Assembly: GCF_001687325.1 (NCBI RefSeq)
Contig: NZ_LZRD01000033.1
Coordinates: 1-64,000, forward strand
Direction of reading: 5' to 3'
Origin: Streptomyces sp. PTY087I2
Lineage (GTDB): Bacteria; Actinomycetota; Actinomycetes; Streptomycetales; Streptomycetaceae
DNA: 64,000 bases
The translations under genes were made by a program, and so were the position numbers. The notes under the pieces are model-generated. The model was not told the origin of the DNA. It worked only from the letters and a program-made list of their open reading frames with translations, and ran no database searches. The stretch's first letter is position 1. The number at the start of each line of letters is the position of its first letter. Positions 35,794 to 44,262 of the stretch are shown here, one piece after another.

Positions 35794-37347
35794 GTGAGCG
35801 CAGCAGACACCGCCGCCGCCCCGGCCGGGGCCCCCGCCGCCGCACCCATGGACCACCGCCACATCCTGCGGGCCCTCAGCGGGCTGCTCATCGTGCTGTT
35901 CGTGGCGATGATCAGCAGCACCGTCGTCTCGGTCGCGCTGCCGCAGATCATCGGGTCCCTCGACGGCACGCAGTCGCAGTACACCTGGGTCGTCACCGCG
36001 ACCCTGCTCGCCTCCACGGCCTCCACCCCGATCTGGGGCAAGCTCGCCGACCTGTTCAGCAAGAAGCTCCTGCTCCAGACAGCCATCGGGATCTTCGTCG
36101 TCTCGTCCGTCGCCTGCGGGTTCGCCCAGTCCACCGAGCAGCTGATCGCCTTCCGTGCCGTTCAGGGGCTCGGGATGGGCGCGCTCCAGGTGCTCGTGCA
36201 GGTGATCATCGCCGCGATGATCAGCCCGAAGGAGCGCGGCCGCTACAACGGCTACCTCGGCGGCGTCATGGCCGTCGCCACCGTCGGCGGGCCGCTGCTC
36301 GGCGGGTTCATCACCGACGCCTCCTGGCTCGGCTGGCGCTGGTGCTTCTTCATCGCCGTGCCCTTCACCCTCCTCGCCTCCGTGATGCTCGCCCGCACCC
36401 TGCACCTCGTCGAGGTCCGCCGGCCCGACACCAAGGTCGACTACCTGGGTGCGTCGCTCATCGCCGCCGGGGTCAGCCTGCTGCTCCTCTGGGTCACCTT
36501 CGTCGGCGACGACTTCGACTGGATCTCCTGGCAGAGCGGGCTGATGGTCGGCGGGAGTGCCGTCATTCTCGGGGCGGCCGTCCTCGTCGAGGGGCGGGTC
36601 AAGGAGCCCGTCGTCCCGCTGCACGTCGTCCGCCGCCGCGACCCCGCCCTCGCCATCGTCGCCAGCCTCGCGGTCGGCATGGCCATGTTCGGGGGCGCGG
36701 TCTTCCTCGGGCAGTACTTCCAGATCGGACGCGGCTACTCGCCGACCGAGGCGGGGCTCCTCACCATTCCGCTCATGGCGGGCGTCCTCGTCTCCTCCAC
36801 CGTCGCCGGACGCCTGGTCTCCAGGACCGGCAAGGTCAAGCCGTTCATCGTCGCCGGTGTCGTCGTCCTCGCCCTCGGCTTCCTCGGGCTGTCCTTCATC
36901 GACCACGAGACCTCCCTCGTGATGGTGTCGCTGGGGATGCTCGGCGTGGGCGTCGGCGTCGGTATGTCGATGCAGAACCTGGTGCTCGTCCTCCAGAACA
37001 CCGTGCCGCTCAGCGAGATCGGCGCGGCCAGCGGGGCCATCACCTTCTTCCGCTCCCTCGGCGGCACCATGGGCGTCTCCGTCCTCGGTGCGGTCCTCGC
37101 CCATCAGGTGTCCGTCAAGATCACCGACGGGCTCGCCGCGCTCGGCATCGATCCCGCCGCCTCCGGCTCCGGCGGCTCCACCCTCAACGTCGCCGCCATG
37201 CCGCCCCAGGTCCAGGAAGTCGTCCGGGCCGCGTACGGGGACGCCACCGGCCACATCTTCCTCATCTCGGCCGGTATCGCGGTGGTCGGTGTCATCGCGT
37301 CGCTGTTCCTCACGCCGACGAAGCTGCGCGACAGCGTCGACCTGTAG
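35794..37347 (+). CDS. DHA2-family MFS drug exporter (14 TM)
   Basis: A 517-residue membrane exporter starting at GTG 35794 with GGAGG seven bases upstream. Motifs: LFVAMISSTVVSVALPQIIGSL, WVVTATLLASTASTPIWGKLADLFSKK (motif A variant), FRAVQGLGMGALQVLVQV and GVMAVATVGGPLLGGFI (motif C). It belongs to the EmrB/QacA branch like the gene at 16713 but is clearly a different subfamily. It is controlled in all likelihood by the divergent TetR. Substrate unknown. A three-fold 18-bp repeat and a strong terminator follow its stop. Confidence 0.93.
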   Translation: MSAADTAAAPAGAPAAAPMDHRHILRALSGLLIVLFVAMISSTVVSVALPQIIGSLDGTQSQYTWVVTATLLASTASTPIWGKLADLFSKKLLLQTAIGIFVVSSVACGFAQSTEQLIAFRAVQGLGMGALQVLVQVIIAAMISPKERGRYNGYLGGVMAVATVGGPLLGGFITDASWLGWRWCFFIAVPFTLLASVMLARTLHLVEVRRPDTKVDYLGASLIAAGVSLLLLWVTFVGDDFDWISWQSGLMVGGSAVILGAAVLVEGRVKEPVVPLHVVRRRDPALAIVASLAVGMAMFGGAVFLGQYFQIGRGYSPTEAGLLTIPLMAGVLVSSTVAGRLVSRTGKVKPFIVAGVVVLALGFLGLSFIDHETSLVMVSLGMLGVGVGVGMSMQNLVLVLQNTVPLSEIGAASGAITFFRSLGGTMGVSVLGAVLAHQVSVKITDGLAALGIDPAASGSGGSTLNVAAMPPQVQEVVRAAYGDATGHIFLISAGIAVVGVIASLFLTPTKLRDSVDL

Positions 37348-37400
37348 ACGGCCGACGGTCGGACGACGGCCAACGGCCGAACGACGGCCGACGGTCGGAC
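37347..37400. repeat. Three tandem 18-bp repeats after the exporter gene
   Basis: GACGGCCGACGGTCGGAC (37347), a diverged copy (37365) and an exact copy (37383) lie end to end between the stop and the terminator. Confidence 0.85.
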
Positions 37401-37431
37401 AACAGCCCGCGCCCACCTGCGCGGGCTGTTG
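37400..37431 (+). terminator. Terminator hairpin after the DHA2 exporter
   Basis: Perfect 13-bp inverted repeat CAACAGCCCGCGC / GCGCGGGCTGTTG with a 6-base loop (CCACCT), then TAGTGTTA. Confidence 0.85.
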
Positions 37432-37477
37432 TAGTGTTACGACCCCCCGTGCGCCGGCACGGGGACGGACCGAGGAG

Positions 37478-37546
37478 GTGAGACCCATTACCGCTGGATC
37501 AGGCTGGGTGCTCACCTCGCACGATCGCGTCGCACGACCGGCGTAG
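37478..37546 (+). CDS. Possible 22-codon leader peptide
   Basis: A GAGGAGG sequence overlaps a GTG that opens a 22-codon frame (core ITAGSGWVLTSHDR) ending in TAG, 69 bases before the methyltransferase start. GGTGAG at its head and CTCACC in its middle are complementary and could form a hairpin over the ribosome site. Whether it is translated is unproven; ATT at 37487 or GTG at 37508 are other possible starts. The good ribosome site far from the next gene suggests a leader or attenuator. Confidence 0.35.
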   Translation: MRPITAGSGWVLTSHDRVARPA

Positions 37547-37615
37547 GCAAGCCGGCCGGACGGCCCGAACCGATCGCGGAGCGCCCATCGGATTTCCCGA
37601 AAGGCATGGCCCCGC

Positions 37616-38554
37616 ATGTCGGTTCACCCCGTGAGTTCCTTCTCTGTCACCGTCGCCACCCTCCGCCGCGCCGGCTGCGTCTTCGCCGAGGACGAGGCGT
37701 CCCTCCTCCTTGAGGCCGCCGCCTCCCCGGACGAACTGTCCCTCCTCGTCGAGCGCCGCGCCGCCGGGCTCCCGCTCGAACACGTCCTGGGCTGGGCGGA
37801 GTTCCACGGTCGCCGCATCGCCGTGGACACCGGCGTCTTCGTGCCCCGGCGGCGTACGGAGTTCCTCGTGGCGCAGGCCGCCGCCCTCGCACCCCGCCGG
37901 GCCGTCGTCGTCGACCTCTGCTGTGGTTCGGGCGCGCTCGGTGTCGCCCTCGCCACCGCCCTGGACCGGGTCGACCTGCACGCCTGCGACGTCGAACCCG
38001 CCGCCGTACGCTGCGCCCGGCGCAACGTCGGCGAGCTGGGGGAGGTGTACGAGGGTGATCTCTTCGACCCCCTTCCCGCCCGCCTGCGCGGCCGCGTCGA
38101 CGTGCTCCTCGCCAACGTTCCGTACGTTCCGACCGCCGATGTCGAGCTGCTTCCCGCCGAGGCCCGCGTCCACGAACCGCGCGTCGCGCTCGACGGGGGC
38201 GGCGACGGCCTCGACGTGATGCGCCGGGTCGCGGCCGAGGCGCCCGCGTGGCTCGCCCCGGGCGGCAGCCTGCTGGTGGAGGCCAGTGAGCGGCAGCGCG
38301 ACGTGGCGGTGGAGATCCTGCGCGCCGCCGGGCTCACCCCGCGGGTCCGGGTCTCCGAGGAGCTGTACGCCACTGTCCTCGTCGGGACCCTGGAGACCGG
38401 CCCCGCCGGTGTCGCGGAAACGCCTGTCCGGGGCACGGAGACCGCCCCCGCCGGTGTCGCGGAAACCCTCGCCCGGACCGCGGGGACCGCCGCCGCCCGG
38501 ACCGGCGGAACCGCCGACCCCGCCACCGTCCCGAACTCCTCCGTACAGGACTAG
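37616..38554 (+). CDS. PrmC/HemK-like putative protein N5-glutamine methyltransferase
   Basis: A 312-residue SAM-dependent methyltransferase. The N-terminal helical region (VATLRRAGCVFAEDEASLLL) and AGLPLEHVLGWAEFHGRRIAV precede the Rossmann domain, with motif I VDLCCGSGALGVAL (about 98-111) and the catalytic NPPY-type motif as ANVPYVP (about 165-171). The NVPY form marks the second, PrmC-like actinobacterial subfamily rather than PrmC itself, so release factors are not certain substrates. The last ~55 residues are a low-complexity tail (AGVAETP-type repeats). Start ATG 37616. A possible leader peptide lies upstream and glnE follows. Confidence 0.88.
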   Translation: MSVHPVSSFSVTVATLRRAGCVFAEDEASLLLEAAASPDELSLLVERRAAGLPLEHVLGWAEFHGRRIAVDTGVFVPRRRTEFLVAQAAALAPRRAVVVDLCCGSGALGVALATALDRVDLHACDVEPAAVRCARRNVGELGEVYEGDLFDPLPARLRGRVDVLLANVPYVPTADVELLPAEARVHEPRVALDGGGDGLDVMRRVAAEAPAWLAPGGSLLVEASERQRDVAVEILRAAGLTPRVRVSEELYATVLVGTLETGPAGVAETPVRGTETAPAGVAETLARTAGTAAARTGGTADPATVPNSSVQD

Positions 38555-38631
38555 GCTCGAAGAGCTGTGACGCCGGCAGGGAAGCGGCCGAGCAGTTACG
38601 CAGATCGGTTCGGCTGGCAGGAGAGCACGGG

Positions 38632-41628
38632 ATGACGACCGCGCCGGGGCGCAGAAGCAGTACGTTCACCAGGCTGCTGCGGCACGGATTCACCGACCCG
38701 TCCGCCGCCGAGCAGCTTCTCGACCTGGACGCGCTCGCCTCCGTACGGTCCGATCCGGTTCTCCTGGAGGCGCTCGGGGCCACCGCCGACCCCGATCTGG
38801 CCCTGCGCGGACTGGTCCGGATCGTGGAGGCGGGGGAGGAGAGCGAGCGGCAGGTGCTGCTCGACACCCTCGTCACCGCCAAACCCCTGCGCGACCGGCT
38901 CCTCGGGGTCCTCGGCGCCTCCGAGGCGCTCGGGGACCATCTGGCCCGGCACCCGCGCGACTGGCAGGCGCTCGTCACGTACGAGTCGGCCGACCTGCAC
39001 CCCGGCGTCGCCGAGTTCGAGCAGGGGCTCGCCGACGCCGTCGACCCGGACTCGCTGCGCATCGCCTACCGCCGGTGCCTGCTCACCCTCGCCGCCCGGG
39101 ACGTCTGCGGGACGACCGGCCTCGCCCAGACCGCCGCCGAACTGGCCGACCTCGCCACCGCCACCCTGCGCGCCGCGCTCGCCATCGCCCGTACCGCAGC
39201 GCCCGAGGACGCCGCGCAGTGCCGGCTCGCCGTCGTGGCGATGGGCAAGTGCGGCGGGCGGGAGCTGAACTACGTCTCCGACGTCGACGTGATCTTCGTC
39301 GGGGAGGCGCGCGACGGGGTCGACGAGACCAAGGCCATGCAGGCCGCGACCCGGCTGGCCGCGCACATGATGCGGATCTGCTCCGACACCACCGTCGAGG
39401 GCACCATCTGGGAGGTCGACGCCAACCTCCGCCCCGAGGGCCGCAACGGGCCCCTCGTGCGCACCCTCAGCTCCCATCTCGCCTACTACCAGCGCTGGGC
39501 CAAGACCTGGGAGTTCCAGGCCCTGTTGAAGGCCCGGGCGGTGGCCGGCGACCCCGAGCTGGGCGCCGAGTACGTCGAGGCGGTGTCGCCGCTCGTCTGG
39601 GGGGCCGCCGACCGGGAGAACTTCGTCCCCGACGTGCAGAAGATGCGCCGCCGGGTCGTCGACAACATCCCCGCCGACCGGATCGAGCGCGAGCTGAAGC
39701 TCGGGCCCGGCGGGCTGCGGGACGTCGAATTCGCCGTCCAGCTCCTCCAGTTGGTGCACGGGCGCAGCGACGCCTCGCTGCACAGCGGCTCCACCCTGGA
39801 GGCGCTGCGGGCGCTCGCCGAGGGCGGGTACGTCGGCCGCGCGGACGCCGCCCAGCTGGACGAGGCCTACCGCTTCCTGCGCGCCATGGAACACCGCATC
39901 CAGCTCTACCGGCTGCGCCGCACCCACCTGGTCCCCGAGGACGAGGCGGATCTGCGGCGGCTCGGCCGGTCGCTCGGGATGCGCACCGATCCGGTGGCCG
40001 AGCTGAACAAGGCGTGGAAGCGGCACGCCTCCGTCGTACGGCGGCTGCACGAGAAGATCTTCTACCGGCCGCTGCTGGACGCCGTCGCCCAGCTGGCCCC
40101 CGGCGAGTCCCGGCTCAGCGCGAAGGCCGCCGCGATCCGCCTGGAGGCGCTCGGTTACGCCGACCCGGCGGCCGCCCTGCGGCATCTGGAAGCCCTCTCC
40201 TCCGGGGTGTCCCGGAAGGCCGCCATCCAGCGCACGCTGCTGCCGGTGCTGCTGGGCTGGTTCGCGGACTCCGCCGACCCGGACGCGGGGCTCCTCGGCT
40301 TCCGCAAGGTGTCCGACGCGCTCGGCAAGACCCCGTGGTATCTGCGGCTCCTGCGCGACGAGGGCGCCGCCGCGGAGAACCTCGCCCGGGTCCTCTCCGC
40401 CGGCCGCCTCGCCCCCGACCTGCTCATGCGGGCCCCGGAGGCGGTGGCGATCCTCGGCGATCCGGAGGGGCTGAGGCCGCGCACCCGGGAGCACCTGGAG
40501 CAGGAGGTGCTGGCCGCGGTGGGGCGCGCGGGCGATGCGGAGTCGGCCGTCGCGGTGGTGCGCGGGGTGCGGCGGCGGGAGCTGTTCCGTACGGCGGCCG
40601 CCGACCTCATCGGCTCGTACGGCACCGAGGACAGCCCCGCCGAGCAGGACCACGGGGCGCTCGTCGACCGCGTCGGCTCCGCCGTCACCGACCTCAACGC
40701 CGCCACCGTCGCGGGCGCGCTGCGGGCCGCCGTACGCGAGCGGTGGGGCGACACCCTGCCGACCCGGTTCGCCGTCATCGGCATGGGCCGCTTCGGCGGA
40801 CACGAGCTGAGTTACGGCTCCGACGCCGACGTCCTCTTCGTCCATCAGCCGCGCGAGGGCGTGAGCGACGAGGAGGCGGGGCGGGCGGCCAACGCGGTCG
40901 TGGGCGAGATGCGGCGGCTGCTCCAGCTGCCCACCGCCGACCCGCCGCTGCTCATCGACGCCGATCTGCGCCCGGAGGGCAGGACCGGGCCGATGGTGCG
41001 CACGCTGAAGTCGTACGAGGCCTACTACCGGCGCTGGTCGCTGGTCTGGGAGAGCCAGGCGCTGCTGCGGGCCGAGTACATGGCGGGCGACGAGGAGCTG
41101 GGGCGCGCCTTCGTCGAGCTGATCGATCCGCTGCGGTATCCGATGGAGGGGCTCGGTGAGGACGCCGTACGCGAGATCCGCCGGCTCAAGGCGCGGATGG
41201 AGTCCGAGCGGATGCCGCGCGGCGCGGACCCCACGCTCCACGCGAAGCTGGGGCGGGGCGGGCTGAGCGATGTCGAGTGGACCGTGCAGCTGATCCAGAT
41301 GCGGCACGGGTGGGCGGAGCCCGGCCTGCGCACGACCCGCACGCGCGAGGCGCTGGCCGCCGCGTGCGCGGCCGGCCTGATCCCGGCGGAGGACGCGCAG
41401 ACGCTGGACGAGGCGTGGGTGCTGGCGGCGCGGGTGCGCAACGCGGTGATGCTGGTGCGGGGGCGGCCGGGCGACACGTTCCCGTCGGACGCGCGGGAGC
41501 TGGCGGCGGTGGGGCGGTACCTGGGGTACGAGCCGGGGCATGTCGGGGACATGCTGGACGACTACCGGCGGATCACTCGGCGGGCTCGGGCGGTGGTGGA
41601 GGAGCGGTTCTACGGGGCGACGGCCTGA
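38632..41628 (+). CDS. glnE: Glutamine synthetase adenylyltransferase/deadenylylase
   Basis: A 998-residue bifunctional enzyme that adds AMP to, and removes it from, glutamine synthetase I in response to nitrogen state. It has the two nucleotidyltransferase halves of the family: CGGRELNYVSDVDVIFV near residue 207 (deadenylylating half) and FGGHELSYGSDADVLFV near 722 (adenylylating half). Each is followed by a VDANLRPEGR or DADLRPEGR motif and a GGLRDVEF or GGLSDVEW motif. Start ATG 38632 with GGAGAG upstream. The GlnA2-type gene is in the same window, although the usual target is housekeeping GlnA, not found here. Confidence 0.97.
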   Translation: MTTAPGRRSSTFTRLLRHGFTDPSAAEQLLDLDALASVRSDPVLLEALGATADPDLALRGLVRIVEAGEESERQVLLDTLVTAKPLRDRLLGVLGASEALGDHLARHPRDWQALVTYESADLHPGVAEFEQGLADAVDPDSLRIAYRRCLLTLAARDVCGTTGLAQTAAELADLATATLRAALAIARTAAPEDAAQCRLAVVAMGKCGGRELNYVSDVDVIFVGEARDGVDETKAMQAATRLAAHMMRICSDTTVEGTIWEVDANLRPEGRNGPLVRTLSSHLAYYQRWAKTWEFQALLKARAVAGDPELGAEYVEAVSPLVWGAADRENFVPDVQKMRRRVVDNIPADRIERELKLGPGGLRDVEFAVQLLQLVHGRSDASLHSGSTLEALRALAEGGYVGRADAAQLDEAYRFLRAMEHRIQLYRLRRTHLVPEDEADLRRLGRSLGMRTDPVAELNKAWKRHASVVRRLHEKIFYRPLLDAVAQLAPGESRLSAKAAAIRLEALGYADPAAALRHLEALSSGVSRKAAIQRTLLPVLLGWFADSADPDAGLLGFRKVSDALGKTPWYLRLLRDEGAAAENLARVLSAGRLAPDLLMRAPEAVAILGDPEGLRPRTREHLEQEVLAAVGRAGDAESAVAVVRGVRRRELFRTAAADLIGSYGTEDSPAEQDHGALVDRVGSAVTDLNAATVAGALRAAVRERWGDTLPTRFAVIGMGRFGGHELSYGSDADVLFVHQPREGVSDEEAGRAANAVVGEMRRLLQLPTADPPLLIDADLRPEGRTGPMVRTLKSYEAYYRRWSLVWESQALLRAEYMAGDEELGRAFVELIDPLRYPMEGLGEDAVREIRRLKARMESERMPRGADPTLHAKLGRGGLSDVEWTVQLIQMRHGWAEPGLRTTRTREALAAACAAGLIPAEDAQTLDEAWVLAARVRNAVMLVRGRPGDTFPSDARELAAVGRYLGYEPGHVGDMLDDYRRITRRARAVVEERFYGATA

Positions 41629-41682
41629 GGTGTTCCCGGGGCCCGGCCCCGGGGGCCCCTCGGGGCTCCGCCCCGGACCCCG

Positions 41683-41764
41683 CTCCTCAAGCGCCGGAGG
41701 GGCTGGAAAGACGTCCTCAAGCGCCGGACGGGCTGAACGATGTCCTCAAACGCCGGACGGGCTG
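41683..41764 (-). repeat. Interspersed GC-rich repeat, cluster C (3 copies)
   Basis: Three copies of the unit in reverse orientation at 41683, 41713 and 41742, lying after the stop of the minus-strand PAP2 gene. As in clusters A and B, the repeat is thus in sense orientation at a gene 3' end. A GGGGCTCCGCCCC hairpin next to it mirrors that in cluster A. Confidence 0.88.
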
Positions 41765-41798
41765 GATGTGTGCCCGGAGGAGCTGGAAAGGCGGGCCG

Positions 41799-42803
41799 CT
41801 ACTGCCCGCGTGCGCCCGCCGGCTCCGTCTCCGGCTTCGGTTCGGGTGCCGGGTGTGGCAGACGGGCCGCCGCCCGTACCCCCGTCAGGCGGGTCTTCGT
41901 CGCCCCCGGTACCCGCTTCGGCAGCCGGTGCGGCAGTGCGCCGTACCAGGCGCGGGAGACCGCGTAGCCGAAGGCCAGGCAGGCCATGCCGCCCACCGCG
42001 TCCAGCCAGAAGTGGTTGGCGGTGGCCACGATGACGATCAGGGTGACCGTCGGGTAGAGCAGGCCCAGGACGCGGACCCACGGCACCGAGGCCAGGGCGA
42101 AGATCGTCAGGCCGCACCAGAGCGACCAGCCGATGTGCATCGACGGCATCGCCGCGTACTGGTTCGACATGTTCTTGAAGTTGCCCGAGGCCATCGAGCC
42201 CCACGTCTCGTGCACCAGCACCGTGTCGATGAAGTTCGCGCCGTTCATCAGACGGGGTGGCGCCAGTGGGTACAGGTAGTAGCCGAGCAGGGCCACGGCC
42301 GTCGTCGCGAAGAGGACCAGCCGGGTCGCGGCGTAGCGGCCGGGGTGGCGGCGGAACAGCCAGACGAGGACGCCGATGGTCACGACGAAATGCAGCGTCG
42401 CGTAGTAATAGTTCATCGACACGATCAGCCATGTCACGGAATTGACCGCGTGATTGACCGATTCCTCGAAGGCCAGACCCAGGGACTTCTCCGCCGACCA
42501 GATCCAGTCCGCGTTGCTCAGGGCCGCCGCCTTCTGCTCGGGGACGGCATTGCGCACGAGCGAGTACAGCCAGTAACTGACCGCGATGAGCAGGATCTCG
42601 AACCAGAGCCGGGGGCGGCCGGGCGTCCGCAGCGAGCGGAGCCGGGAGTGCCAACCGGACGGTCCGGAGGCCGGGGGAGGGGTGGACGACGGCGCGGCAG
42701 CGGTATCCGAGGCCGCTTCGGCCGCGATGGGTGAAGGACCGGCCGTCGACCGGCCTTCCTGTGCTGTCACCTGTGTTTCACCCATAGGCAGAGAGTCTTC
42801 CAT
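41799..42803 (-). CDS. PAP2-superfamily membrane phosphatase/transferase
   Basis: A 334-residue membrane protein with about six helices after a ~60-residue disordered N-terminus. The PAP2 motifs are PSMHIGWS (220-227) and NHFWLDAVGG with His264, the pattern of the AUR1/inositol-phosphotransferase-like branch rather than classic PgpB. Related proteins act on lipid phosphates or transfer phosphoinositol. The C-terminal ~45 residues are basic and Pro-rich. Start ATG 42803, supported by GAGGAA five bases upstream. It is convergent with glnE. Confidence 0.88.
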   Translation of the reverse strand: MEDSLPMGETQVTAQEGRSTAGPSPIAAEAASDTAAAPSSTPPPASGPSGWHSRLRSLRTPGRPRLWFEILLIAVSYWLYSLVRNAVPEQKAAALSNADWIWSAEKSLGLAFEESVNHAVNSVTWLIVSMNYYYATLHFVVTIGVLVWLFRRHPGRYAATRLVLFATTAVALLGYYLYPLAPPRLMNGANFIDTVLVHETWGSMASGNFKNMSNQYAAMPSMHIGWSLWCGLTIFALASVPWVRVLGLLYPTVTLIVIVATANHFWLDAVGGMACLAFGYAVSRAWYGALPHRLPKRVPGATKTRLTGVRAAARLPHPAPEPKPETEPAGARGQ

Positions 42804-42861
42804 AGAGCTTCCTCTGCCTACGATCATCCTCCGGTCGGGTTCCGGTCGCACGTCCTGGGAC

Positions 42862-43905
42862 TCAAGGACGAGGGACCGACCCTGAGCCGCCTGCGGGTCC
42901 GGCGGCCGTCGAGCCGCGTACCACCAGCTCGGGCATGAAGACGAACTCGCTGTGCGGCGCCGGGGTCCCGCCGATCTCCTCCAGGAGCGTACGGACCGCG
43001 GCCTGGCCCATCGCCGTCACCGGCTGCCGGATCGTCGTCAGCGGCGGGTCCGTGAACGCTATGAGGGGCGAGTCGTCGTAGCCGACCACGGAGAGGTCCC
43101 GGGGCACTTCCCGGGACTCCCGGCGGGCCGCCCGGATCGCCCCGAGCGCCATCATGTCGCTCGCGCACACGACCGCCGTGCAGCCGCGCTCCATCAGGGC
43201 GGTGGCGGCGGCCTGGCCGCCCTCCAGGGTGTACAGGGAGTGCTGGATCAGCTCCTCGATCTCCTCCTCGGCCAGACCCAGCTGCTCCCGCATCGTCGCG
43301 TGGAAGCCCTCGATCTTGCGGAGCACCGGTACGAAGCGCTTGGGGCCGACCGCCAGGCCGATACGGGTGTGGCCGAGCGCCACCAGGTGCGTCACCGCCA
43401 GCCGCATCGCCGCCCGGTCGTCCGGGGAGATGAACGGCGCCTGCACCTTCGCGGAGAAGCCGTTGACCAGGACGAAGGGGACCCCCTGGCCGCGCAGTTG
43501 CTCGTAGCGCTGCATATCGGCCGAGGTGTCCGCGTGCAGCCCGGAGACGAAGATGATGCCCGAGACGCCCCGGTCCACCAGCATTTCGGTGAGTTCGTCC
43601 TCGGTGGAGCCGCCAGGGGTCTGGGTGGCCAGCACCGGGGTGTAGCCCTGCCGGGTCAGCGCCTGGCCGATGACCTGGGCCAGTGCCGGGAAGATCGGGT
43701 TCTCCAGCTCCGGGGTGATCAGGCCGACCAGCCCCGCGCTGCGCCTGCGCAGCCGCACCGGGCGTTCGTAGCCGAGGACGTCGAGCGCCGCGAGGACGGA
43801 TTCGCGGGTGGCCGCCGCGACTCCGGGCTTGCCGTTCAGGACTCGGCTGACCGTCGCTTCACTGACCCCCGCCTGAGTTGCGATATCGGCAAGCCGTGCG
43901 GTCAT
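42862..43905 (-). CDS. malR: LacI-family maltose regulator
   Basis: A 347-residue repressor starting at ATG 43905. The LacI headpiece is LADIATQAGVSEATVSRVLN (5-24), the hinge helix follows near YERPVRLRRRS, and then a periplasmic-binding-protein-like effector domain (LVGLITPELENPIFPALAQ; FVSGLHADTSAD). The closing motif SDMMALGAIRAARRESREVP and DDSPLIAFTDPPLTTIRQP is standard. It is divergent from malE across 357 bases containing CTTGC/GCAAG dyads. Its homologue MalR/Reg1 represses maltose and amylase genes in streptomycetes. A close paralogue lies at 49231. Confidence 0.95.
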   Translation of the reverse strand: MTARLADIATQAGVSEATVSRVLNGKPGVAAATRESVLAALDVLGYERPVRLRRRSAGLVGLITPELENPIFPALAQVIGQALTRQGYTPVLATQTPGGSTEDELTEMLVDRGVSGIIFVSGLHADTSADMQRYEQLRGQGVPFVLVNGFSAKVQAPFISPDDRAAMRLAVTHLVALGHTRIGLAVGPKRFVPVLRKIEGFHATMREQLGLAEEEIEELIQHSLYTLEGGQAAATALMERGCTAVVCASDMMALGAIRAARRESREVPRDLSVVGYDDSPLIAFTDPPLTTIRQPVTAMGQAAVRTLLEEIGGTPAPHSEFVFMPELVVRGSTAAGPAGGSGSVPRP

Positions 43906-44003
43906 GGGATGCGACTGTACCGGGCCCGTGTCGGATTGCCCACTGTGTGTGGGGCTGTACGGGAGGGGAGCGGGAAGGGCTTTCGGGTGCGCCTCCGGCA
44001 ACG

Positions 44004-44020
44004 CCTTGCAAGGACTTGCG
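44004..44020. promoter_or_regulatory. Candidate MalR site, distal, before malE
   Basis: CCTTGCAAGG is a perfect 10-bp palindrome followed by ACTTGCG. The CTTGC elements match those before the amylase gene. The rest of the 357-base malR-malE spacer shows no other gene. Confidence 0.6.
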
Positions 44021-44158
44021 GGCCCGGATCGCGGACCGCGGTCGGATCGTCGCCCTGCGGATATGGGCAGGCCTGCCCGCCCCTGCCAGGGGTGCGCGGC
44101 GATCGTCAAGGGGCTTGACGGCAACCTTGAGGACACGCGAATGTAACGATCACCAGGG

Positions 44159-44179
44159 CTTGCAGAAATCTTCCGCAAG
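44159..44179. promoter_or_regulatory. Candidate MalR site, proximal, before malE
   Basis: CTTGC at 44159 and GCAAG at 44175 face each other as a spaced dyad about 85 bases before the malE start, a position suited to repression. Confidence 0.6.
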
Positions 44180-44262
44180 GTCTTTCGGTCGTCTTTCATC
44201 CTTGTTACGTTCACGTCGACCCGGCGCCGCGACGGAGCGGTACGGCAGTTGAAGGAGTTCAG

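Noticed and set aside
41746..42654. Alternative minus-strand frame across the PAP2 gene ending SSPSGV
   Set aside because: The PAP2 motifs are in the other frame; the tail comes from the interspersed repeat.
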